Below, piece by piece: positions 9,155-15,149 of a DNA stretch of 64,000 nt. The stretch is taken from the NCBI RefSeq assembly GCF_013408095.1, contig NZ_JACBZF010000002.1:124001-188000 (forward strand), given 5' to 3'. Source of the DNA: Novosphingobium marinum (lineage in GTDB: Bacteria; Pseudomonadota; Alphaproteobacteria; Sphingomonadales; Sphingomonadaceae). The notes under the pieces were generated by a model that saw nothing but the letters and a program-made list of their open reading frames with translations, searched no databases and was not told the DNA's origin. Position numbers and translations under genes: made by a program. The stretch's first letter is position 1. Each line of letters begins with the position of its first letter.

Positions 9155-9397
9155 ATGGCCGATGCCGAGCCCACAGACGACCGCCTGCGCCTCCTGATCG
9201 AGCGCGTCGAGCGCCTCGAGGAAGAGAAGAAGGGCATCGCCGACGATATCCGCGACGTCTACGCCGAGGCCAAGGCGGTGGGCTACGACGTCAAGATCAT
9301 GCGCCAGATCGTCCGCCTGCGTAAGATGAAGCCCGACGACCGGCGCGAGATGGAAACCATCCTCGATACCTACAAGGCGGCGCTAGGCATCGGCTGA
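9155..9397 (+). CDS. gapR: Nucleoid-associated protein GapR (DUF2312)
   Basis: An 80-residue member of the DUF2312/UPF0335 family. In Caulobacter this protein is GapR, which clamps overtwisted DNA ahead of replication and transcription and stimulates topoisomerases. Here the long amphipathic helix ([16 protein letters not shown]), the [13 protein letters not shown] turn, the basic IVRLRKMK patch and the short C-terminal [10 protein letters not shown] helix are all present. The ATG at 9155 with GGAGAG about 8 bases upstream is preferred over an in-frame ATG at 9137. gyrB lies elsewhere in the window, but no operon link is visible. Confidence 0.9.
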   Translation: MADAEPTDDRLRLLIERVERLEEEKKGIADDIRDVYAEAKAVGYDVKIMRQIVRLRKMKPDDRREMETILDTYKAALGIG

Positions 9398-9440
9398 GAC
9401 GGGCTTTACCATGCGCCGGGCCCCCGCTGCGGCGGGGCGT

Positions 9441-9466
9441 GGAACGCCCTTCGCGAACCGCGTGTT
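9441..9466 (+). promoter_or_regulatory. EcfG-type (general stress sigma factor) promoter
   Basis: GGAAC at 9441-9445 is followed after 17 bases by TGTT at 9463-9466. The alphaproteobacterial EcfG consensus is GGAAC-N16/17-CGTT, so 8 of 9 positions match. It lies 41 bp before the SDR start codon, a sensible distance for a transcription start near 9474. Confidence 0.6.
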
Positions 9467-9507
9467 TCATATGTGAAGCACCCGAAGACTCGCGAAGGAG
9501 CAGCCCG

Positions 9508-10392
9508 ATGGCAGAAGCACACGACACACCTGTACACGACCGTGCCGATTTCGTCCGCCAGATCGACGAGGACCCACTGCCGGGTCATGAATCCGAACTG
9601 GAACCCAAGCCCGACTGGGAGCCCCGCTATCCCGGGTCGGATCGGCTGAAAGGCAAGGTCGCGCTAGTCACCGGCGCAGACAGCGGCATCGGTCGGGCGG
9701 TCGCGGTGCTCTATGCGCGCGAAGGCGCAAACGTCGCCATCGCCTACCTCGAAGAACACGACGATGCCGGGAAGACCGCAGAACTCGTGGAGGCCGAAGG
9801 TTCCGAGGCGCTGACTTCCGCAGGAGACCTCGGCGATCCGGCGCACTGTGACGAACTCGTGAAGTCAGTGATCGACAAGTGGGGGCGACTGGACGTTCTT
9901 GTCAACAACGCCGGTGAGCAGCACCCGGACGACGAAATCGAGGAGATCACGCACGAACAACTGCAGCGCACCTTCCAGACCAACATCTTCTCGATGTTCT
10001 ACCTCGTCCAGGCGGCTCGCCCGCACCTCGAGGCAGGAGCCGCGATCGTTAACTGCACTAGCGTGACGATGTACAAGGGGTCCTCGGGCCTGCTCGACTA
10101 CTCGGCGACGAAGGGTGCGATCACCGCTTTCACCCGTTCGCTTTCCGAGAACCTCGTCGGCGAGGGCATCCGGGTCAACGCGGTCGCTCCCGGTCCGATC
10201 TGGACGCCGCTCAATCCCTGCGGCGGCGCGCCGAAGGCAAAGGTCGAGCATTTCGGAGAGTCGACCCCGATGGGGAGGCCCGGCCAGCCGAACGAGGTCG
10301 CGCCTTCGTTCCTTTTCCTTGCCTGCGAGGATTCGAGCTATATGTCGGGACAGGTCCTCCACCCCAACGGAGGCTACATCGTTAACGGCTGA
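9508..10392 (+). CDS. Short-chain dehydrogenase, YhdF/YghA-type general stress SDR
   Basis: A 294-residue SDR with the roughly 45-residue N-terminal extension typical of this subgroup ([29 protein letters not shown]). The cofactor loop TGADSGIG is at residues 55-62, NNAG follows, and the catalytic Ser-Tyr-Lys are in [12 protein letters not shown] and DYSATKG. The C-terminus has the family ending [12 protein letters not shown]. Relatives are induced by stress in Bacillus and proteobacteria; the substrate is unknown. ATG 9508 has AAGGAG 8 bases upstream; the in-frame ATG at 9439 lies before the EcfG-like -35 element and is rejected. The YbjQ gene starts 16 bp after its stop, so both likely share the stress promoter. 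Confidence 0.88.
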   Translation: MAEAHDTPVHDRADFVRQIDEDPLPGHESELEPKPDWEPRYPGSDRLKGKVALVTGADSGIGRAVAVLYAREGANVAIAYLEEHDDAGKTAELVEAEGSEALTSAGDLGDPAHCDELVKSVIDKWGRLDVLVNNAGEQHPDDEIEEITHEQLQRTFQTNIFSMFYLVQAARPHLEAGAAIVNCTSVTMYKGSSGLLDYSATKGAITAFTRSLSENLVGEGIRVNAVAPGPIWTPLNPCGGAPKAKVEHFGESTPMGRPGQPNEVAPSFLFLACEDSSYMSGQVLHPNGGYIVNG

Positions 10393-10408
10393 CAAGAGGG
10401 GAAAGCCG

Positions 10409-10726
10409 ATGATCTCGACCACGACGCCCCATATCGAGGGCAAGCCCGCCAAGCGCTATCTCGGCATCGTGACCGGCGAGGTCATCGTCGGCGCCAACCT
10501 GTTCCGCGACATCTTCGCCTCGATCACCGACATCGTCGGCGGTCGCTCGGGCAAGTACGAGGAAGTGCTCGCCCGCGCGCGAAAGGAAGCGCTCGCCGAG
10601 ATGGAGGAAGAGGCCGCTAAGCTGGGCGGCAATGCCGTGGTCGGCGTCGACCTCGACTACGAGGTGATCGGCCAGAACGGGTCGATGCTGATGGTCAGCT
10701 GCTCGGGAACCGCGGTCGAGGTCTGA
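10409..10726 (+). CDS. YbjQ/UPF0145 family heavy-metal-binding-domain protein
   Basis: A 105-residue protein of the YbjQ (UPF0145) family, which forms pentameric rings; no enzymatic role is established. The family marks are the opening strand [18 protein letters not shown], the [15 protein letters not shown] helix, [20 protein letters not shown], and [11 protein letters not shown] at the end. ATG 10409 is preceded by GAGGGG about 8 bases upstream. It lies 16 bp after the SDR gene and is probably co-transcribed from the EcfG-like promoter. A strong hairpin (10753-10784) follows. Confidence 0.88.
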   Translation: MISTTTPHIEGKPAKRYLGIVTGEVIVGANLFRDIFASITDIVGGRSGKYEEVLARARKEALAEMEEEAAKLGGNAVVGVDLDYEVIGQNGSMLMVSCSGTAVEV

Positions 10727-10752
10727 TCCGCAGCGCGATTGCCCGGAAGGTC

Positions 10753-10784
10753 CGGTTGGGTTAGGGGCGGCCCGAACCCAACCG
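10753..10784. terminator. Perfect 10-bp stem hairpin after the SDR-YbjQ pair
   Basis: Arms CGGTTGGGTT (10753-10762) and AACCCAACCG (10775-10784) pair perfectly over a 12-base loop. It lies between the YbjQ stop and the yebC start and probably ends the stress operon. There is no T-run. Confidence 0.55.
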
Positions 10785-10811
10785 AACACCCGAACAAAGA
10801 CGAAAAGCACG

Positions 10812-11555
10812 ATGGCCGGCCATTCCAAATTCAAGAACATCATGCACCGCAAGGGCGCGCAGGACAAAAAGCGCTCAGCGATGTTTTCCAAGCTCAGCCG
10901 CGAGATCACCGTCGCGGCCAAGACCGGCATGCCCGATCCGGACATGAACCCGCGCCTGCGCCTGGCGGTGAACAACGCCAAGGCCCAGTCGATGCCCAAG
11001 GACAACATCCAGCGCGCCATCGACAAGGCGACTGCCAACGAGGGTGACGACTACGAGGAGCTGCGATACGAAGGCTACGGCCCCGGCGGCGTCGCGCTCA
11101 TCGTCGAGGCGCTGACCGACAATCGCAACCGCACCGCCACCAACGTGCGCACCGCGTTCTCCAAGAACGGTGGCAACCTGGGCGCGTCGGGATCGGTAAG
11201 CCACGGGTTCGAGCGCGTCGGCCTGATCGTCTACCCCGCCAGCATCGGCGGCGAGGAAAAGGTCCTCGAAGCCGCGATGGAAGCGGGGGCGGAGGACATC
11301 CAGTCGGGCGAGGACGAGCACGAGATCTGGACCGCCGCCGACGACCTCCACGAAGTCGCCTCGTCGCTTGAAAAGTCGCTGGGCGAGGCCGAGACGGTCA
11401 AGCTGGCGTGGCGTCCCAACCTGACCGTCGAGGTGGCCGAGGGCGATGCGCAGACGCTTTTCAAGCTGATCGACGCGCTCGACGACGACGACGACGTCCA
11501 GACCGTCTGGGGCAATTACGACGTCTCGGACGAGGTGATGGAAAAGCTGGGGTGA
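10812..11555 (+). CDS. yebC: YebC/TACO1 family protein (PmpR-like)
   Basis: A 247-residue member of the YebC/PmpR/TACO1 family. Members act as DNA-binding regulators in some bacteria, and YebC-type proteins relieve ribosome stalling at proline runs. The opening [21 protein letters not shown] and the tract [13 protein letters not shown] are diagnostic, as is [21 protein letters not shown]. The end is acidic ([12 protein letters not shown]), as in other members. yebC upstream of ruvCAB is an old conserved neighbourhood; here 242 bp containing two hairpin repeats separate it from ruvC. Confidence 0.94.
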   Translation: MAGHSKFKNIMHRKGAQDKKRSAMFSKLSREITVAAKTGMPDPDMNPRLRLAVNNAKAQSMPKDNIQRAIDKATANEGDDYEELRYEGYGPGGVALIVEALTDNRNRTATNVRTAFSKNGGNLGASGSVSHGFERVGLIVYPASIGGEEKVLEAAMEAGAEDIQSGEDEHEIWTAADDLHEVASSLEKSLGEAETVKLAWRPNLTVEVAEGDAQTLFKLIDALDDDDDVQTVWGNYDVSDEVMEKLG

Positions 11556-11686
11556 ACTGGAAAGGTTGGCTCTTTGCAGTCGGCCTTTTTGCTATTTCGC
11601 GTTTCTCTTTGTCATGAATGGCGGTTTCATGATGGGTGACTGCATCGAACCGAACGAAGCGCCACCATGCTAGTCCATTGTAATAT

Positions 11687-11714
11687 CGTCACCCTGAACT
11701 TGTTTCAGGGTCCA
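11687..11714 (+). repeat. Hairpin repeat, copy 1
   Basis: First of five ~28-bp copies around ruvC and ruvA-ruvB. The core is an 8-bp stem, here ACCCTGAA/TTCAGGGT, with the 5-base loop CTTGT. It starts with CGTC and ends with CCA. Copy 2 lies 37 bp downstream in the opposite orientation. Confidence 0.85.
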
Positions 11715-11751
11715 TTTCTCCACCCGCGACGTCAGTGCAAGTCGGCGGAAT

Positions 11752-11778
11752 GGATGCTGAAACAAGTTCAGCATGACG
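11752..11778 (-). repeat. Hairpin repeat, copy 2 (inverted)
   Basis: Opposite orientation to copy 1. Read on the minus strand the stem is ATGCTGAA/TTCAGCAT with loop CTTGT. Two stem positions differ from copy 1, and both pairs change together, so pairing is kept. It ends 19 bp before the ruvC start codon. Confidence 0.85.
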
Positions 11779-11797
11779 ATGCAGACGGGTTTGGGCA

Positions 11798-12271
11798 TTG
11801 CTCATAATCGGCCTCGACCCCTCGCTCAGCTGTACCGGCTGGGGGATCGTCGCGAAGTCGGGCAGCCGCGTCTCGCATATCGCCAACGGGCAGGTGCGCA
11901 CCGATCCGAAAGCGCCGATGGCCGAGCGGCTGGTGACGCTCGATCGCGAACTGGCCGACGTGATCGCCCGGCACGCCCCCGATGCCGGCGCAGTCGAGGA
12001 AGTCTTCGTCAACAAGAACCCGCAATCGACGCTCAAGCTCGGGCAGGCGCGGGGCGTCTGCCTGCTCGCGCTCGCCCGCGCCGGGCTGCCGGTGCACGAA
12101 TACGCGACGCGACTGGTCAAGAAGGCGGTGGTCGGCACCGGCGGGGCCGAGAAAGCGCAGGTCCAGGCGATGCTAGGGGTGCTGCTGCCCGGCGCGCAGC
12201 TTGCGGGCGCGGACGCGGCGGATGCGCTCGCGGTGGCGCTCACACACGCGCAGCTCGCCGGAAGCCGATAG
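11798..12271 (+). CDS. ruvC: Crossover junction endodeoxyribonuclease RuvC
   Basis: Cuts Holliday junctions made during recombination and repair, together with the RuvAB motor. 157 residues with the RNase H fold: Asp7 in [14 protein letters not shown], Glu in [10 protein letters not shown], and the closing acidic pair in [13 protein letters not shown]. The start is TTG 11798; no in-frame ATG exists nearby, and the ribosome binding site is weak, so expression may depend on the leader. That leader contains hairpin repeats 1 and 2, the second ending 19 bp before the start. ruvA is separated from ruvC by a lipoprotein gene. Confidence 0.93.
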   Translation: MLIIGLDPSLSCTGWGIVAKSGSRVSHIANGQVRTDPKAPMAERLVTLDRELADVIARHAPDAGAVEEVFVNKNPQSTLKLGQARGVCLLALARAGLPVHEYATRLVKKAVVGTGGAEKAQVQAMLGVLLPGAQLAGADAADALAVALTHAQLAGSR

Positions 12272-12345
12272 CGGGCACGGCAACAACGGGGCGCGGGGCG
12301 CGTTGATCCTCCAGTTCCCGCGCGAAGCCGGAAAGGAGCCAGCCC

Positions 12346-12699
12346 TTGAAACGTTCCCAATCGAAGCGTGCAGTCGTCCTCGCCGCCGTCGCCGCCAGCC
12401 TGACGCTGGGGGCCTGCACCGCCAGCCGCTACCAGATTTCCGATGCGCTGATGCGATACGGCATGGACGCGAACGAAGCCGGCTGCGCCGCCGAATTCCT
12501 GCGCGGCAAGCTCAGCGTCAGCCAGGTCGACCGGCTGAAGGACGCGGCGCGCTACTACAACGGCGGCAGTCGGGGCCTCACCTTCGGAGACCTGATCCGC
12601 GTTGCGGGCAGCGTGCGCGATCCAGACATCGCGCTGCAGGTCGGCGCCAGCGCGCTCGCCTGCAACATCGCCGCGGATATTCCGATCCCCGGACTCTGA
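12346..12699 (+). CDS. Small lipoprotein of unknown function between ruvC and ruvA
   Basis: A 117-residue protein starting at TTG 12346 with AAGGAG 7 bases upstream. Residues 1-24 form a lipoprotein signal (two lysines and arginines, hydrophobic stretch, lipobox LGAC with Cys24). The mature part is short, alpha-helical looking and has two further cysteines (Cys47, Cys106). I do not recognise the family. It sits 74 bp after ruvC and 66 bp before ruvA on the same strand, so it may be co-transcribed with them, although an envelope lipoprotein has no obvious role in Holliday-junction processing. Confidence 0.78.
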   Translation: MKRSQSKRAVVLAAVAASLTLGACTASRYQISDALMRYGMDANEAGCAAEFLRGKLSVSQVDRLKDAARYYNGGSRGLTFGDLIRVAGSVRDPDIALQVGASALACNIAADIPIPGL

Positions 12700-12765
12700 G
12701 CGCGCGCCGGGGATAGCGGCGCATTCGTGCTTGCCCGTCCGCCTTCGGTGCGGCAGGAACAAAGC

Positions 12766-13374
12766 ATGATCGCAAAGCTGACCGGCACGCTCGACGATTT
12801 CGGCCCCGACTGGGCCGTGATCGACGTCGGCGGCGTCGGCTACCTCGTCCATTGCTCGGCCCGCACGCTCGCTGCGCTGGGCGCGCGCGGAGAGCAGGTC
12901 ACCGTCCACACCGACCTTCAGGTTTCGGAAAACGACCTGCGCCTGCTCGGCTTTGCCGAAGCGGGCGAGCGCGAATGGTTCCGGTTGCTCACGGGCGTGC
13001 AGGGCGTGGGCAGCAAGGTGGCGCTGGCGATCCTGTCCGCACTGTCGGCGGACGAACTGCGCAGCGCCTGCGCCAGCGGAGACGCTGCGCAAGTCGCACG
13101 CGCGCAGGGCGTCGGGCCGAAACTGGCCGGCCGCATCGTCAACGAACTCAGGGAGAAGGCGGGCGGCATGCCGGGCGGCGGCGGCGCTCCGGCCGGCGCG
13201 GGCGCGCCGCTGCCGGAGGGTTCGGCAACGTCCGATGCCGTCTCGGCGCTCCAGAACCTCGGCTTCAAGCCCGCCGTCGCCGCCACCGCCGTCGCCGCCG
13301 CTGTCGGCGAACTCGGCGAAGGCGCGAGCGAGGGCGAACTTATCCGCGTGGCGCTGAAAAGGGCGGCGGGGTGA
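12766..13374 (+). CDS. ruvA: Holliday junction helicase subunit RuvA
   Basis: A 202-residue protein that grips the Holliday junction and loads the RuvB motor. Domain I (OB fold) begins MIAKLTGTLDDFGPDWAVID; domain II has the helix-hairpin-helix motifs at GVQGVGSKVALAIL and AQGVGPKLAGRIVNEL; a Gly/Ala/Pro-rich hinge follows; domain III (residues ~155-202) contacts RuvB. ATG 12766 with an AGGAAC site fits the family start; the earlier in-frame ATG at 12727 would add 13 unrelated residues. Hairpin repeat 3 begins 18 bp after its stop. Confidence 0.94.
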   Translation: MIAKLTGTLDDFGPDWAVIDVGGVGYLVHCSARTLAALGARGEQVTVHTDLQVSENDLRLLGFAEAGEREWFRLLTGVQGVGSKVALAILSALSADELRSACASGDAAQVARAQGVGPKLAGRIVNELREKAGGMPGGGGAPAGAGAPLPEGSATSDAVSALQNLGFKPAVAATAVAAAVGELGEGASEGELIRVALKRAAG

Positions 13375-13391
13375 AGGGGAACGTCGTCCAT

Positions 13392-13419
13392 CGTCATCCT
13401 GAACTCGATTCAGGATCCA
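13392..13419 (+). repeat. Hairpin repeat, copy 3
   Basis: Same family as copies 1 and 2: stem ATCCTGAA/TTCAGGAT with loop CTCGA, starting CGTC. It lies directly after ruvA, and the stop codon of the GIY-YIG gene (13410-13412, minus strand) falls inside it. Confidence 0.85.
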
Positions 13420-13745
13420 TCGTGCTTCGGGCCGGGATCGAGCGACTGCAAGCCAAGTCCCGAAGCCAGGTCGGCCCAATCGGGGTTTCCGGTCTCGATC
13501 AGGTTGATCTTCCACTGGCGTCGCCAGTTCTTGATCTGCTTTTCCCGCGCGATGGCGCGCCCCATGTCGCCGAACAGCTCGAAATGGACGAGGCGTTTAA
13601 CCTTGTAGCGCGAAGTAAAGCCGGGAACCGCTCCGGTCCGGTGCTGCCAGACCCGCCGCACGAGGCTGGACGTGACGCCGACGTACAAGGTTCCGTTGTA
13701 TCCGCTGGCGAGGATGTAGACGCAGGGCTGCCGCTCGTCATTCAT
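13410..13745 (-). CDS. GIY-YIG nuclease domain protein, flanked by hairpin repeats
   Basis: A 111-residue protein made of one GIY-YIG domain. The two signature strands are CVYILASGYNG and TLYVGVTSSLVRRVWQHR (the catalytic arginine lies in this helix), followed by KVKRLVHFELFGDMGRAIAREKQIKNWRR, which is the usual helix of the UrvC-like short group; the expected Glu is present there. The ATG at 13745 is chosen. The open frame extends upstream to 13829 only because it reads through repeats 4 and 5, giving the MLNLFQHP artefact. It lies opposite to ruvA and ruvB, between them, with repeat 3 over its stop and repeats 4 and 5 before its start. Cellular role unknown. Confidence 0.87.
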   Translation of the reverse strand: MNDERQPCVYILASGYNGTLYVGVTSSLVRRVWQHRTGAVPGFTSRYKVKRLVHFELFGDMGRAIAREKQIKNWRRQWKINLIETGNPDWADLASGLGLQSLDPGPKHDGS

Positions 13746-13767
13746 GCGCTGCGATGTGCCGGGGGAT

Positions 13768-13794
13768 GGATGCTGAAACAAGTTCAGCATGACG
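13768..13794 (-). repeat. Hairpin repeat, copy 4 (inverted)
   Basis: Identical over its core to copy 2 when read on the minus strand: stem ATGCTGAA/TTCAGCAT, loop CTTGT. It lies 22 bp upstream of the GIY-YIG start codon. With copy 3 it forms an inverted pair that brackets the nuclease gene. Confidence 0.85.
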
Positions 13795-13823
13795 ACTTTT
13801 TCAGCGCCGCAACACTTCCTCAT

Positions 13824-13851
13824 CGTCATCCTGAACTCGTTTCAGGATCCA
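13824..13851 (+). repeat. Hairpin repeat, copy 5
   Basis: Stem ATCCTGAA/TTCAGGAT, loop CTCGT, same orientation as copies 1 and 3. It is 29 bp from copy 4 and ends 28 bp before the ruvB start codon, so it lies in the likely ruvB leader. Confidence 0.85.
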
Positions 13852-13879
13852 CTGCACAAGCGATGCCGGAACCCCGGGC

Positions 13880-14920
13880 ATGACCGATAACCCCATCCTC
13901 ACGCCCGACCGGCAGCCCGACGACGCCGATGCCGCGCTTCGGCCCAGGACGCTGGCCGAATTCGTCGGGCAGGCGGCGGCGAAGGACAACCTGCGCGTGT
14001 TCATCGAGAGCGCGAAGTCGCGGGGCGAGGCGATGGACCATACGCTGTTCTTCGGCCCGCCCGGCCTTGGCAAGACGACGCTGGCGCAGATCGTCGCGCG
14101 CGAGCTGGGCGTCGGCTTTCGCGCCACCTCCGGCCCGGTCATCGCCAAGTCGGGCGACCTTGCCGCGCTCCTCACCAACCTCGAGCAAGGCGACGTCCTG
14201 TTCATCGACGAGATTCACAGGCTGAACCCGGTGGTCGAGGAAGTGCTCTACCCGGCGATGGAGGACCGCGCGCTCGACCTCATCATCGGCGAGGGGCCGT
14301 CGGCACGTTCGGTGCGGATCGACCTGCAGCCGTTCACGCTCATCGGCGCGACGACGCGGCAGGGCCTGCTGACGACTCCGCTGCGCGACCGGTTCGGCAT
14401 CCCCGTGCGGCTCAATTTCTACACCGTGCCCGAGCTGGAACGCGTGGTGACGCGCGGTGCCTCGCTCCTCGGTATCGGTATCGACGAGGATGGCGCGCGG
14501 GAAATCGCGCGGCGTTCGCGGGGTACGCCGCGCGTCGCCGGGCGGCTGCTGCGCCGGGTGCGCGACTTCGCCCACGTCGGCAAGGCGAAGGCGATCACGC
14601 AAGGCGTCGCCGACGATGCGCTGACCCGGCTCGAAGTCGATTCGCTCGGCCTCGACGCGCAGGACAGGCGCTATCTTTCGATGATCGCGGACATTTACAG
14701 GGGCGGCCCGGTCGGTGTCGAGACGCTGGCGGCGGGGCTTTCCGAACCGCGCGACACCATCGAGGACGTGATCGAGCCGTACCTGATCCAGCTCGGCCTC
14801 GTCGCGCGCACCGCGCGCGGGCGCTGCCTTAACGACGGGGGCTGGAAGCATCTCGGCCTGGCGCCGCCCGCAGGCGGGCAGGGCGGTCTCTTCGAGTTAC
14901 CGCAATCGCCGGACGATTAG
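13880..14920 (+). CDS. ruvB: Holliday junction branch migration ATPase RuvB
   Basis: A 346-residue AAA+ ATPase that forms hexamers on either side of the RuvA-bound junction and drives branch migration. Walker A GPPGLGKT is at residues 59-66, Walker [10 protein letters not shown] near 108-115, sensor 1 in LIGATTR, and the arginine finger in LRDRFG; the C-terminal winged helix has [24 protein letters not shown] broken over residues ~295-320. The ribosome binding site is weak and two hairpin repeats lie in the presumed leader, so expression may differ from that of ruvA, with which ruvB is usually contiguous. Confidence 0.96.
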   Translation: MTDNPILTPDRQPDDADAALRPRTLAEFVGQAAAKDNLRVFIESAKSRGEAMDHTLFFGPPGLGKTTLAQIVARELGVGFRATSGPVIAKSGDLAALLTNLEQGDVLFIDEIHRLNPVVEEVLYPAMEDRALDLIIGEGPSARSVRIDLQPFTLIGATTRQGLLTTPLRDRFGIPVRLNFYTVPELERVVTRGASLLGIGIDEDGAREIARRSRGTPRVAGRLLRRVRDFAHVGKAKAITQGVADDALTRLEVDSLGLDAQDRRYLSMIADIYRGGPVGVETLAAGLSEPRDTIEDVIEPYLIQLGLVARTARGRCLNDGGWKHLGLAPPAGGQGGLFELPQSPDD

Positions 14921-14959
14921 GCCAACCACCTAATCGCATTGACGATTTCGCAAGGTTCA

Positions 14960-15039
14960 GTCCCATTCCGGGACAGGTCCTGCCCGTCCACCCGGAATTA
15001 ACCGTGATTCTCGGAATGGGACGTTAGAAACACGGTTAA
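14960..15039 (+). promoter_or_regulatory. Two interleaved inverted repeats upstream of the surface-protein gene
   Basis: Arms GTCCCATTCCG (14960-14970) and CGGAATGGGAC (15012-15022) are perfect complements 41 bases apart. A second pair, TTAACCGTG (14998-15006) and CACGGTTAA (15031-15039), is interleaved with the first. The arrangement suggests operators for one or two dimeric regulators, or a large cruciform. The region ends the 229-bp gap between ruvB and the next gene. Confidence 0.5.
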
Positions 15040-15073
15040 CGCGGTTGTCCGATTAATAACTCTCTGCGTTTTT

Positions 15074-15124
15074 GATGGCACTGGATGCAATGGCCCGGGC
15101 TTCAGCCGGGCTTTTGCAACCATC
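15074..15124 (+). ncRNA. Structured 5' leader (nested three-helix hairpin), candidate cis-regulatory RNA
   Basis: Three nested helices share one axis: GATGG (15074-15078) with CCATC (15120-15124), TGCAA (15086-15090) with TTGCA (15114-15118), and GCCCGG (15093-15098) with CCGGGC (15106-15111), closing a 7-base loop. A 7-base asymmetric bulge (15079-15085) separates the outer two. The structure ends 25 bases before the start codon, just ahead of the AAAGAGAG ribosome binding site. The inner stem followed by TTTT also looks like a short terminator, so attenuation is possible. I do not recognise a known riboswitch class. Confidence 0.45.
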
Positions 15125-15149
15125 GGAAAGAACAAAGAGAGCAACGCTT

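Noticed and set aside
13746..13829. Upstream extension of the GIY-YIG gene coding MLNLFQHP
   Set aside because: This is translation through the hairpin repeats; the ATG at 13745 gives the complete domain.
15074..15124. c-di-GMP-I riboswitch
   Set aside because: The conserved core and two-helix junction are not present; only a nested hairpin is visible.
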